Assembly (NCBI GenBank): GCA_020310875.1
Contig: CM035407.1
Span: 226,417,468 to 226,481,467 of the forward strand
Direction of reading: 5' to 3'
DNA: 64,000 nucleotides
From: Ceratopteris richardii
Lineage: Eukaryota; Streptophyta; Polypodiopsida; Polypodiales; Pteridaceae
In this document: piece by piece, positions 20,172 to 31,813 of the stretch
Layout of the letters: each line of letters starts with the position of its first letter
How positions within the stretch are numbered: position 1 is the stretch's first letter
Translations under genes and position numbers: made by a program
The notes under the pieces: model-generated
Databases searched by the model: none
The model's input: the letters and a program-made list of their open reading frames with translations, nothing else
What the model was told of the DNA's origin: nothing

Positions 20172-21226
20172 TGTTTGGGGGGGATTCTTAGACAAGAAGG
20201 AGTTTGAGGGTTTGTAGGAGAAAAGGAAAAGACCAGGAGAGGAAATACACCTTGGAAGCTTCTGCCGATTGATTACAGTAAGACAATTACAATGTTTGAA
20301 GCACAATACAAACCAATACTTCTGTGTACAATCCCACAGAGTGCTCAATGACAAAATACCAAATACCCCAAAGTCTTCTTGCCGCCAGCCTCCTCTGCAC
20401 CAGACCTCCACCTGCTTCAAGCTTATCCTTGTGCACACCTTGCACCAAGCTTCCACTAAGGGGGGAGGAATGAATACCTTCTGTCGGCACGCGCACAATG
20501 CAAGGAGACCTTGAGGTCCTTGGGGGACTAGCTTAGCACTCTCTGCACAATCCCTTAGTCACTCTCCATGCACTCCTTCAACTCCACTTCTCTGCGCCGC
20601 ACACTGGTGACTCTTGCACTTCCTTCTCTTGCTTCACTTAGACTATGCTTCTCTTGCTTGCTTACTCTAGCATTGTCCAAGAATAGTCCTTGCCTTGATT
20701 TGAGTGTGTCGATCATGTACGCTCCTAACTGCAATAGTATCTTGGTGCTCACTTTGATGTCCCAAGGTTGTCTTCACAAGTGGCAGCCAACGACTCACTG
20801 TTTTGTCCTGTAGTGACTTTAGACTAAAACCAAAAATTTTAATGGGGGGCCATACTTTCACCTGTGCGTACGTTGCCGCTTCACATACCTTAACATTTTC
20901 CTTTTAAGTCTTCAATTTTGCACATAAGAGGGGGTTCACCTGAACCTTCCAAAACACTTAAAAAAAAACACTTTGAACCTTAGGGAAATTAGAGAAAATA
21001 CCTCGACAACCTGCAACCCACTTTCTCCAATTTACCCTTTGTGGACAATTAATTGTGCATTAACTGTGCACTTTGACACTTGCACTTTAGCACCTTGACT
21101 TTGCACCTATTGACTTTGACTTTGACCTTGTTGACTTTGACCTTGTTGACTTTGACCTTGTTGACTTTTACCTTTTGGCTTTGACTGCAGTTGACTTTGA
21201 CCAATATGACTTTTGTGGGCTCAACA
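20172..21226 (-). repeat. T1 5' LTR
   Basis: On the minus strand it runs TGTTGAGCCC ... CCCCCCCAAACA. It pairs with 14835-15891; differences are scattered substitutions plus changes in the copy number of the TTGAC array. It is followed by the primer site. Confidence 0.95.
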
Positions 21227-21231
21227 AGTAC
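21227..21231. repeat. Target duplication AGTAC, right copy
   Basis: Matches 14830-14834. Confidence 0.9.
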
Positions 21232-21514
21232 CCAAGAAGCTCTTACATACACAACAACCTATGCTCTCCCAGATGAGAAAAGTCTCAAAAAAGAAGCCAA
21301 GGCAAGGCAAGGGTCAGAACCAAACACCAAGACCAAAAGCAAAACAACTCACCTCTTCAACAAGAGTTAGAAGACCAGCAACAATGGCATGGGTATGGAA
21401 GCCAAAATCACTAGTAGCCCCCATAGAACCAAAGAACCAACCACATGGGATACAGAATTTAAGAAACCATTTGAAGATGAAGAAGCCCAAGGTGATCTCT
21501 ACGTAGCCAAACAT
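21232..21514 (+). pseudogene. G5 tail after the T1 insertion
   Basis: It resumes within a W-V-P-K-K motif (KKLLHTQ near 21235) and runs through a Lys/Arg-rich part to AWVWKPKS near 21388, then LKWIPIRR near 21512. It aligns with the G3 tail at 27426-27840 on the minus strand. It is strongly basic and probably binds nucleic acid; no enzymatic motif. Confidence 0.75.
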
Positions 21515-23054
21515 GGTTCTTAAATGGATCCCTATAAGAAGGAATGATCACTTGTCATCTCAAGGTCCAATGGACACCTCTAAGTATAGCTTGCCTCAAC
21601 ATCCCCAAGTAACATTAGAAGCCTCGACGTACAACAACCATGTGCCTTTGGCATAACCTTGTCTTTTGCACCATTCAGGTCATGCATTTCCAAAGTATGC
21701 ATTAATATAGGGCCACATTACATAGCCATGCATAGACACATTTGAGAGCCCCAGGCAGAAGAGCACATTGACATATGTCAACTATTTTTATTGATACTAA
21801 TATCTGTCTTCTTGTTTTGTGACATTGTTCCAAAAAAAAGGGGGAGAGAGAGAGAGAGAGAGCTTGTTCCTAGGTTTGGCTCATGGAACATGAATGAGTC
21901 ATGCTTAGTTGAAGGTGGAACCGTTGATTACTGGGCATTTATCAATTTTGATAGAAGTGTGTCTCGGCTAGCAGATGATATTATTGTTGCCATCGGCCTT
22001 ATTTGGTAGATGTCAAGAACTTGGCATGAACATGGCACCTACCTTGGTAGGAGATAAGAACTTGAAGGTATGCAACTTGAGAAATTCTTAACTACTATAT
22101 GTACGAGAGCATCCAAGGAGAAATATGTAAGGGGTAGTTCTAATACCCTGCAAATCCTTGTATGTATATTGGGTAAGAAGACTCCTTCTTATGGTGAGCT
22201 AAAGAAATATGTGAAACTAAGCTTGGTGTAGTTACCCAATGCTGTTTGTCACGGAATATAAAGAAATTCAATTCTCAATATTTGGCAAATTTTGCTTTGA
22301 AGAGAGGGATCCGGACTAGGTGCTCGAAGAATCTCATTAGTGTACCATGAACAAGGGCATTCATCGGCAACGATAGACCAGTCAATGATCCATCACAATG
22401 AGGGGTGTACAACACGAAGAGATCCGCATTGGCTGACCATTTAACATGGTAAGAATCTCCTACTTGAGCAACATTATGACAATGATAGATTAGGAAACCT
22501 GTCCGTTAGCATGCCCTTGAGCACTTAGCTCAAGAACCACAAATTTTTTTGCAACATATATTTTGAAATGCATTCCTTGAGTACGCATGCATAGGGCCAC
22601 ATTACAAGGCCATACACAAGGCACATACTTTCTTCAACCCATGCACTGACACCCTAACCCATCACCCATTATGGATTACGAGTGCTTGGAATGACTACTA
22701 TGAATATCTTGAAAGATCTAGAGGACATTAAGGTTACAACAACAATAGAAATGAAGCAATCCACCACTAATTGCTGCTCCAAATCAACATGGAAAACCTC
22801 TTTTGAGCACCTAGCAACTTTTGAAAGCTCACAAATATATCTTCATACAAGAATCCAAGGATGAAGTACATATCAAGGGACTACAACTTGCAAAAGCTTG
22901 TAGTGACAAATGAAGAACCGAACAACCGACCGTGCTATGTTTGGAAGATAGATGGCTCTTGTTCATACAAGATGGACACTCCCTTTCAAAGTGTTATATG
23001 GAACAACCACTACAACAAGGGTCTGTCAGGGACGACAGGCTCGAGAGGGGGGAG
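21515..23054 (+). other. G5 3' untranslated region and polypurine tract
   Basis: No frame is conserved. The sequence matches the minus-strand region 25975-27425 of G3, including the segment around TACGAGAGCATCCAAGGAG. A GA microsatellite lies at 21841-21862. The purine tract GAGAGGGGGGAG at 23043-23054 touches the LTR. This family-A copy has no ORF2 here, unlike G1, G2 and G4. Confidence 0.75.
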
Positions 23055-23684
23055 TGTTGGCACTCAAGGTCAAACACAAGGCAAAGGAATGCTTCAAAGA
23101 AGTGGACACACAAGAAGAGGAGCAAGTAGGGAGCTCCAAGAAGCACACATCAAATTTTTCATAAGAAATCCCTATAAAAATAGTGATTTTTATCACCAAA
23201 AATCATTGTAAATATCATTTCTCATTTTTGCATCTCCATCTTGTTCAAGCCCAGGAGTTCTCAAGCTTGAGGACTATTAGAAGTAGCTACCTACCAATTT
23301 TCATAATTTTTAGAGTTCGTTTGAGCCCTCAAATAAGCCTTGGAACCTAATTTTTAACTAGGCTAGACACTAGGTCTGGACAGGGCCAAAACTAGTCAAA
23401 AAACTATAAAAAGAGCTAGAGAGCTCATTTTAGAGGGTTATCTTGTTAGAGAGATGGGTTTTTAGAGATTTGAGCTTTTGTAAGAGAGTTCCTTTGCGAT
23501 AGAAAGCTTTCCATTGTTCCTCTCTTTGATCTTGCCTTGTGTGCGTGTGTGTGTGTATGTGTGTGCATGCTAGTGTGCTTCTCACTCACACATTTGTGCC
23601 TTCACATGCTCATGGTCTTCATACGAGTCCTCACATCTCCAGGGATTGACAAGTAAAGGAGGTGGTGCTTATGCTTGAGCTACA
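23055..23684 (+). repeat. G5 3' LTR, family A
   Basis: It runs TGTTGGCACT ... GAGCTACA, 630 bases, preceded by a polypurine tract. The CTATAAAAAGAGCTAGAGAGCTC promoter box lies near 23405 and a GT microsatellite near 23538-23580. Confidence 0.85.
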
Positions 23685-23687
23685 CCA

Positions 23688-25356
23688 ATAGGCACTCTAG
23701 TTTTGCCCCATTCAGGCACTACTTCTAGATTATACAAGTAAGCATAAGGAAGTTCATGTGATATTCCTTGAGGGGACTCGCATAAAGTTAGTCTAGAAAG
23801 GTGATCCACCCAAAGGTGAGTCCTAAATTTTCTAACCACAACTTCAAAGTCAATTCCAGAAGTAAGAGGAACCATCTGAATAATCAACAAGTATTGCATG
23901 GTTTGTTCATTAGATATAATAATGCTTGATGGTCTGAAAAAAAATTTTAAATTATTTGCAAGAATGTCTAAACTTCTTAACCACATATACCATGCCTAAT
24001 CCTTCTCTTTCAGTAGTAGTATAATTTTGTTCAGCTACATTCAATTGTCTACTAGCATAAGCAATGGGCAAATCCATGTTACCTTCCCTAGTAGGTTGTG
24101 CTACTACACACCCAGTAGCATAATTGGATGCATCCACATGAACATGGAAGGGCTTGTTCCAATATGGTATAGTCAAGATTGGTGCTAAACACAATCTTCT
24201 CTTGAGCTCGTTAAAGGATTTTTCACATTATCTATCCACTCAAAGTTGGTCAATAGGGAATATAGAGGCTTTGCAATGATTGCATACATATGAATGAAAC
24301 GTCTATAATAGCCACAATGCTCCATGAAAGCTTGTACTTCCTTGAAATTCTTTGGCCTAGGTAGCTCTGCAATTGCTCTAATTTTCTCCTCATCCATGGA
24401 TATGCCATTCTTTGACATTATGTGTCCTAGAATCTTTCCTTGCTTGACCATAAAAACACACTTTTTTGGGTTCAAGCAGACCTGATATTCTCTACATTTG
24501 TCAAAGATTTGTCTTAGTTCAAGTATATGTGTTTGTTTGTCTATATCTGAGTCACTTGCTTCTTCAAGTACATCAATGCTAGGCTCACATTCCTCGATAA
24601 CATAACCGAATCACACATGATTGGTTCTATAGTGAAAACCAAAATGCCATAGCCATCTTCATCACAATGTGGTGTCCATTTTTCTTCATTGATGGCCACA
24701 TCCATTGTCACTAGGATCTCTGCCCAACCATGGGTTCAAACTCTTCATCCGCAAATACTACAGGTGCATAGGCTGGGTCTCGAATTGATCTAGAAGTTTC
24801 CTTCACACCTACCTCTCTGGCATTCTCTCTTTTCTCTTCATCTACTGCAACTTTGCACATCCATAAGTGAGTGTCTTCATGCATCCATGAGGATCCTAAT
24901 CCTATGAAGTGCACTGACTCCATATCGTCTATGGCTCTATGGATGGAATTCCACTATATAGGGGGCACATCTCTATGAGAGTAATCTTTGAGATTGACTT
25001 TAGTTGTAACACCTAAGTGTTGCAAATACAAGGAATTGGTTTCCCAATCCTGCACTATTTGCAACTGTCTCATGAATGGTCTTCCCAAAATCATCTCATA
25101 GGCCTGATCTTTGCTAAAGTCACATATGGAAAAAGTATGCTCAAACTCTACACCACAGGTAGTGAGAGTTATCCCTTCTAACAGTCCTAAAGGTCTCTCT
25201 ATGTGACCATCGGCCATTCACAATTTCATTCGCATTGACCTCAGTGCTGGTTTGCCCTAACACTTCCATAAGGAAGTGGTAGCAATTGCAAAATAGCCTT
25301 GGTTGTGTAACCGTGATGAGTGATAGGAAGATAATTGTTTCCTTCTTCTCCTTCAC
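23688..25356 (-). pseudogene. Gypsy pol fragment G8 with RT deleted
   Basis: Read on the minus strand from 25356: the end of protease 1 (ADGHIERPLG, EMILGRPFMRQLQIVQDW), then the acidic linker (SSWMHEDTHLWMCK). Around 24530-24640 it jumps to the end of the RT palm/thumb (THILELRQIFDKC), so the catalytic RT core including YVDD is gone. The connection domain and RNase H follow (HVHVDASNYATG, RTHLWVDHLSRL), with stops and frameshifts, to about 23688. It has the same design as G1 and G3. It lies between two family-A LTRs in opposite orientation. Confidence 0.8.
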
Positions 25357-25366
25357 TCATGTCTCC

Positions 25367-25974
25367 TGTAGCTCAAGCGTGAGTATCACCTCCTTTACTT
25401 GTCAATCTGCGGAGATGTGAGGACTAGTATGAAGACCATGAGCAAGTGAAGGCACAAATGTGTGAGTGAAAAGCACACTAGCATGCACACACATACACGC
25501 ACACACACACAAGGCAAGATCAAAGAGAGGAACAATCGAAAGCTTCGATTACAAAAGAGTTCTCATACAAAAGCTCAAATCTACAACAAGCTAACCCCAA
25601 AAATGAGCTCTCTATCTCTTTTTATAGTTTTTGGGTAGTTTTGGCCCTGTCTAGACCTAGTATGTGGCCTAATTAAAAATTAGGTTCCAAGGCATATTTG
25701 GGGCTCAAACAGAGTCTAAAAAAAATGAAAATTGGTAGGATGATACTTCTAATATTCCTCAAGCTTGAGGACTCCTCGGCTTGAACAAAATGGAGTTACA
25801 AAAATATGAAATGGTATTTACAATGGCTTTTAGTGATGAAAATCACTATTTTTATAGGAATTCCTTCTGAAAATTTGACATGTACTTCTTGGAGCTCCCT
25901 AGTTTCTCCTTCTTCTTGTGTGTCCACTTCTTTGGCATGCTCTTGCACCTCATTCTTGACCTTGAGTGCTAACA
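25367..25974 (-). repeat. G3 3' LTR, family A
   Basis: On the minus strand it runs TGTTAGCACTCAAGG ... GAGCTACA, 608 bases. The purine tract GAGGGGGGGAG is directly adjacent at 25975-25985. Same family as 6997-7713, 23055-23684 and 51961-52562. Confidence 0.85.
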
Positions 25975-27425
25975 CTCCCCCCCTCTTGAGTACGTCGTCC
26001 TTGACAGACCCTTGTTGTAGTGGTTGTTCCATGTAGCGCTTTGAGCGGTAGTGTCCATCCTGTATGAACAAGAGTTGTCTATCTTCCAAATGTAGTAGGG
26101 TCGATTGTCCAGTTCTTCATTTGTCACCGTGGGCCTTTGCAAGTTGTAGTCCCTTGGTATGTACTTCATCCTTGGATTCTTGCATGAAGATATATTTGTC
26201 AGCTTTCAAAAGTTGATAGGTGCTCAAAAGAGATTGTCCATGTTGATTTGGAGCAATTGCTAGCTTCGAATTGCTTCCTAGGTATTGATGGTATCCTCGT
26301 GATGTCCTCTAGATCTTCCAAAGATGATGTTCATAGTAATCATTCCAAGTACTCGTAACCCATAATGAATGATGGGTAAGTGTGTTTGTGCATGGGTTGA
26401 GGAAAATATGTGCCTTGTGCACAGTCTTGTAATGTAGCCCTATGCATGCTTACTTGGGAATGCGTTAAAAAAAACATGGTGCAAAAGATTAGGTCTTGAG
26501 CGAATTGCTCAAGGGTGCGTTGACGAAGAGGTTTCCTAATCTATCAGTGTTGTCGTGATACCCAAGTAGAGGATTCTTACCATGAAAAGTCGATCGATAT
26601 TAGGCTCTTCGTGTTGTATTCCCATCATAGTGATTGACCCTTGGTATACTTTTTGTGGTTGATGGATGTCCTTGTTGATGAGTCATTGATGAGATTCTTC
26701 GAGTGCATGTTCATGTCCCCTCTCTTCAAAGCAACATTTACCAAATACTGAGAATTGAATTTCTTTATATTCCTTGACAAATAGCGTTGGGTAACTACAC
26801 CAATCTTAGTTTCACATATTCTCTTTAGCTCACCATAAGCAGCAGTCTTCTCACCTAGTATACATATAAGGATTTGCAGGGTACCACAACTACCCCTTGC
26901 AGATATCTCCTTGGATGCTCTCGTACATACAGTAGTTAAGCATCGCTCAAGTTGTGGACCTTCAAGCTCTTCCTCCTACCATGGTAAGGGGGAACAATAG
27001 TTGTGGATGCCATGTTCATGCCAAGTTCTAGACATCTACCAAATAAGGCAGCAATAATATCATTTGCTAGCCGAGACACACGTGTATCCAAACTAATAAA
27101 TGCCCAATCATCAACGATTCCACCTTCAACTAAGCATGACTCATTCATGTTCCATGAGCCAAACCTAGGAATGAGCTCTCTCTCGCTGTTCTTTTTCTTT
27201 TTTTTTTACAATGTCACCAAACAAAAAAAAATGATGTTAATATCAATATAATAATGTACATATGTTAAATGTATCTCATGTGCCTGGGATTCTCAAATGT
27301 GTCTATGCACAGCCGTGTAATGTGGCTCTATATTAATGTATACTTTGGAAATGCATGGCCTGAATGGTGCAAAAGATAGGGTTGTGCAAGGGTTTCATGG
27401 TTGTCGATCGTTGAGGCTTCCAATG
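25975..27425 (-). other. G3 3' untranslated region
   Basis: Homologous to 21515-23054 of G5. No gene is seen; short frames such as 25796-26089 are also present in the G5 copy but broken differently. Confidence 0.7.
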
Positions 27426-28073
27426 TTATGCGCAGATGTTGATCCCATCTTTGTTGGAGGGATCCGTTGGATCTTGAAATGATGTAAGTGATGGATTGCT
27501 GACTGACAATTGATCATTCTTCCTTACGGGGATCCATTTGAGAACGGTCTTTGACTTTGTAGTGATCACCTTTGGCCTATTCATCCTTGGCTGGTTTCTT
27601 ACATGTTGTATGTCTCGTGGTTGGCTCTTCGGTTTTGTGAGGCCTATAGGTGCTTTTGGCTTCCAAACCCATACACGTGTTCCTTGTCTTCTTAATTTTG
27701 TCAAAGTGGTGAGTTGAACTTATTTTGATCTCTGTGCTTGGTTCTGACCCTTGCCTCTTTGTGGCTTCTTTGTTGAGACTTTTCTTGTGAGGGAGAGCCT
27801 AGAGTTTTGTGTATGTAAGAGTTTCTTGGGCACCCACATTCCTAATTTCCCCTGTTGAGCAATAGCTAGTTTCTTAGGCACCCAAATTTGTATCGTCATG
27901 TCGTTGGCCTTCCTTGATTGCTTCGGTACCCCAATTTCAAGGGATCGTTGAGATAGATATGTTTGTTGTTCAACTACTTGTTGTCTTGGCCTTCTCCGTT
28001 GCTTCTCAAGTAATGAATTTGACTGCAATAGTGTAATTGGTTGTTCTTCCTTTTGTACCCAGATTTGCTTCAT
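27426..28073 (-). pseudogene. G3 W-x-P-K tail
   Basis: Basic, Gln/Lys/Arg/Pro-rich. Motifs on the minus strand: QIWVQKEEQP near 28065, QIWVPKKLAI near 27885, MWVPKKLLHTQ near 27840, VWVWKPKAP near 27670 and LKWIPVRK near 27535. The stop near 27720 splits the frame. The motif just before LLHTQ is the exact homolog of the T1 insertion site in G5. Confidence 0.75.
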
Positions 28074-28081
28074 GCTCGGAA

Positions 28082-28672
28082 CTACTTTCTTCTTGAATTA
28101 TATTTCTCTTGCTTGTGTGGTTGAACTGCTACAGATGGCTGAGACTTCATAAAACAAGGAAGTCTCGATGGGTCTTTGACTCTTTTGTTGGAGGCAACAT
28201 CCTTCTGCATCATAGAGCTTTGAACACATACAACATCTTCTTCTCTAAGATTAGCCTTAGAAGAACTAAGAGAATGAGTGACACATGGATTTGTGAGCGT
28301 GGAATTCTCTAATTCTATTGTAATGTATTGGTCATGTACCCAAACTTGAAGAAGTTGATTTCTGAGGTTTAAGTTGACAACATGGTCATGGATCCAATCT
28401 TTTCCAAAGACAAGTGGTTCTATAAGGTCCTTGTCTTGACACATGAGCATTTTGACTCTCATTGGGACATCTTGAAGGTAGATGGGAAACTCCACCTCTC
28501 CCAAACAAGGGGTTTCCACACCTCCCAACCCTATGAGATAAGCCTTTATGGGATTGATGTTCAATTGAAGATCTTGGCAGTATGAGAATCTGAGTATGCT
28601 ATTTGATGCACTTGAGTCAATCAATGCTCTCACAGTCCGTACATCCTTTCCTTGTCCTACCGCTATGGTCAC
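28082..28672 (-). pseudogene. G3 PR2 (post-integrase retropepsin-like domain)
   Basis: A 196-residue open stretch. RALIDSSASNSILRFSYCQ carries Asp-Ser-Ser in place of Asp-Ser-Gly, then AYLIGLGGVETPCLGEVEFP and LVFGKDWIHDHVVNLNLR in place of the LGQDW motif. Apart from the active site it is well aligned with PR2 of G1. It is probably inactive through point change. Confidence 0.8.
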
Positions 28673-28771
28673 AAAGGGACGTCAGTCGACTATTCGAGAA
28701 GAAATTGCACCCAATGTTTGACACATGGCCATGTGATATCTTGGGCCTTCTGGATCGACATCTAGGCCTAA

Positions 28772-30240
28772 TCATCTTAACTTATTTTGCCTAATGCGCT
28801 CTCTGGCCTCTGCCTGTGCTTCTTCTCTAACCCTTAACTCTTCGTCTTTTCTCTTCTTAACAGTGTTGAGTGTCATTAGCATATCCTCTGTAAGAGGTTC
28901 TTGATATAGCTTGACTCTACGTCCACTAATATAATTTGGCAAGATGACACCTTCTAGGGTGGCCAATTGAATTGACCACTAGTGGAAATTCTATTAATGA
29001 TCATGGGTCCATATCCCTGTTTCTCCAATTTTTGGGCATGTTGCTTGAGTGTATACACCAACAATAGGTCTCCCGCTTTCAATCCTTTATCCTTGATGTG
29101 TGCATCAAAATAATCCTTTTGTCTTTCCTTTGTAGCATAGATGCCTGCTACTGTTCGTAGCCTCATCTCACCTAAGCATTCTAGATCAAAGATCCTAGAG
29201 GACAACTCATGTCCATTCCACTCATGCTCTTGTGCTACTTTTAAAGCTCGGATTAGGGAGTCTAATGGTAGCACAGCGTTCTATCCAAAGACCATCTGAA
29301 ATGGGGTGGCATTGAGTATCGTTTTGTAGGCAACTCGATAAGCCCAAAAAACGTGATGAAGCTGTTTGTCCCAATCAGAGCGTTTATTATTTACGAGTTT
29401 GGTCAATACATTACATATGATCTTGTTTGTGCTCTCGGCTTTTTTGTTAGCTTATGGATAATAGGGTGGAGACTTCTTATGTATCACCAAAAATTCTTGG
29501 AGAAGGTTTTCAATAACTTCATTCAGGAAGTGCATACCTCTATCACTTACTAACTCTATTGGTAACCCATATCTAGTGAGCACATTCTCAAATAAGAACT
29601 TAGCCGTTGTCTGAGCATCATTCTTTGTTGTGGCTTTTACTTCTACCCACTTGGTAAGGTAATCCGTGGCTACAACGATGTACTGTGCATGGGATTTTCT
29701 AGGTGGGGGGTTAACAAGACCTACAAAGTCTATATCCCACTTCAAAAATGCAAGTCCTTCCATCATTGGCCTCAAGGGCATCTCATCTTTCTTGATCAGA
29801 TATTAGGCATGTTGGCATGTGTCACATTTCTTCACATAGGTATGTGCATCCATATGAAGAGTGGGCCACCAAAGTCCTGAGAAAGGAATGCTCTTAATTA
29901 CTCGATCAGGACCAAAGTGTCCACCTACAACACCACTATGTGCAGTTTCTAAGATTTTCAAATAATCTGATTCATGAATGCACAATCTTAAGTAACCATC
30001 TTTTCCTCTTCGGTATAATTTGTCTCCTACTAAGGCATAGTCCTGAGCCTCCTGTTCCATGCTTTGCTTTCTTTCTAGACTAGCCTTGTTGGGTACTGCT
30101 CTCGATCTCATAAATTCTACCAATGGAGCACTCTAGTCTAGAATTAACAATACATGATAAAGGGTAGCATGCTCCACTGGGAGTCTCTCTTTGCACATTA
30201 GACAATTTTGAATCCACTCATGTATTTCTCTATCCATACT
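28772..30240 (-). pseudogene. G3 integrase with second zinc module
   Basis: On the minus strand, starting near 30235: the CLMC end of the first zinc module, then the linker and the second module (HSGVVGGHFGPDR ... CDTC), then the core with DIDFVGLVN, LVSDRGMHFLN and a broken segment at the catalytic Glu (stop near 29452). The C-terminal part follows with ATKERQKDYFDAHIKDKGLKAGD and GYGPMIINRISTSG. Two or more stops and frameshifts. In the intact form it inserts cDNA into the genome. Confidence 0.85.
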
Positions 30241-30279
30241 AGGCTAACATACTCCTAAACATTTTAGATTCTATAATGT

Positions 30280-31489
30280 TCATTGTTTAGAATAGTGATT
30301 TCCTAGCAATCCTTCATGAGCTTGTTGCAACCAACTACTATGTTCATCGTCCTCCACACAGCAAGCTAGTACACCCTCTGTATCTTGTTCGTACATACTT
30401 CCTGCCAATATTTGATAGTTTTGTGATCTTACAATTTCCTCTCGGTTTGTTTTCACATTCTTATTTGCAGGTCCAAAGGTTAGGACAAGTACCAACTTAT
30501 TTGCCCATTTTGGAACAACTTCTAAATTGAAGAGATAAACATCGGGTAGTTCATCACACACTCCTTGTGGTGACTCTCTTGAAGTGATCCAAGAAAGGTG
30601 ATCCCCCCTGAGGTGGGTCCTACCTTTCCTAACCACAACTTCAAAGTCATGTTCCATTAGTAAGAGGAACCATCTTACTAAATGTCTTGTATTGCAAGGT
30701 TTATTGACCAAATATATTAAAGATTGATGATCAGTGAAAAACTTGAACTTGTTGGCCAATAGATAGTGTCTAAACTTCTTCACAGCATATACCATGCCTA
30801 AGCCTTCTCTCTCAGTTGTGGTATAGTTTCGTTCTGCTACATTTAGTTGTATACTCGCATATGCTATGGGCAAATCTAAATTTCCTTCACCTATGGGTTG
30901 TGCTAGCACACATCCTATTGCATGATTGGATGCATCCACATGGACATGGAATGGTTTATTCCAATCAGGAGTTGTCAGTATTGGTGTTGTGCACAAACAT
31001 CTCTTTAGCTCATTGAAGGAATTTTCACATTGGTCATACCACTCAAAATTTGTCAACAGGGTGTAAAGAGGTTTAGCTATGATCGCATACATGTGGCCCA
31101 TGAAGGCTTGTGCCTCTTTAACATTCCTTGGTCTCGGCAACTCTGTGATGGCTCTTACTTTGTCCTCATCTATTGATATTCCGTTCTTAGAAACAATATG
31201 ACCTAAGATCTTACCTTGACATACCATGAATATGCACTTTTCTGGGTCCAGACAAACTCGATATTCTCTACACTTGTTGAAGATCTGTCTAAGATCAGGG
31301 ATGTGGTATCTTGTTTCTTGGGAATGAGCACATAAATCGTCCACATATACTTCTAAGTTCTTTTGCAAGAACTCTTTGAAGACATGACACATGAGCCTTT
31401 GGAATGTTGCAAGTGCATTGGTGAGCCCAAAATGGCATCACACGAAATGCAAAAATTCCCCATTCTGTGGCGTTCCTCATTGACAGCAA
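30280..31489 (-). pseudogene. G3 RT C-terminal half and RNase H
   Basis: The 370-residue open stretch (31392-30280) starts at MCHVFKEFLQKNLEVYVDDL, with YVDD intact, runs through ILGHIVSKNGIS, the RNase H residues (HVHVDASNHAIG, TDHQSL, RGDHLSW) and ends at the first His pair of the first zinc module. Upstream (31489-31393) MPFGL is frame-broken. The linker joins directly onto this, so the RT fingers and part of the palm are deleted. Confidence 0.85.
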
Positions 31490-31813
31490 TGTCCATGGTG
31501 GCTAAGATTTTTGGCTAGCCATGAGGCTCAAATTCCTCATTTGGAAAGATCATCGGTGTGTAGGTTGGATCTCTAACTAGTCTATCTCCTGGTGAAGCTC
31601 CTTCTCCTCTCTCTGTTTTTCCTCTTCTTCTGTTACTTTACACATCCACAATTAAGTATCTTCATGCATCCAGGATGGATCAGGTTAACTTCCAAAATGC
31701 ACAAAGATTGAATATTCTTGCACCTTGTGGACAGGATTCCACTGTAGGGGTGGTACATCTTTGAAGCTATAATCCTTTGGATTGACCTTGGTGGTGACCC
31801 CTAAGTTTTGTAA

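Larger units (their letters stand above)
14835..21226 (-). mobile_element. Complete gag-only LTR element T1
   Basis: Two LTRs of 1057 and 1055 bases flank an internal region of about 4.3 kb, with a 5-bp target duplication. On the minus strand it carries a primer site, gag with four zinc knuckles, a retropepsin-like domain with Asp-Gly-Gly, an acidic region with a hydrophobic segment, and a long non-coding low-complexity stretch. There is no RT, RNase H or integrase, and no space where they seem to have been cut out. This matches the known class of terminal-repeat elements with only gag (TR-GAG). It would need enzymes from a partner element. The LTRs differ at only a few percent of sites, so insertion is fairly recent compared with its neighbours. 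Confidence 0.9.
14038..23684 (+). mobile_element. Gypsy element G5, 3' half, split by T1
   Basis: It covers 14038-14829 and 21232-23684. It starts inside PR2, continues through the W-x-P-K tail, a long 3' untranslated part and a family-A 3' LTR. The T1 insertion sits inside one W-V-P-K-K motif: sequence on both sides aligns with an uninterrupted motif in G3. Everything upstream of PR2 is missing, lost at the C1 junction. G5 and G3 share the same 3' untranslated sequence and LTR family. Confidence 0.85.
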
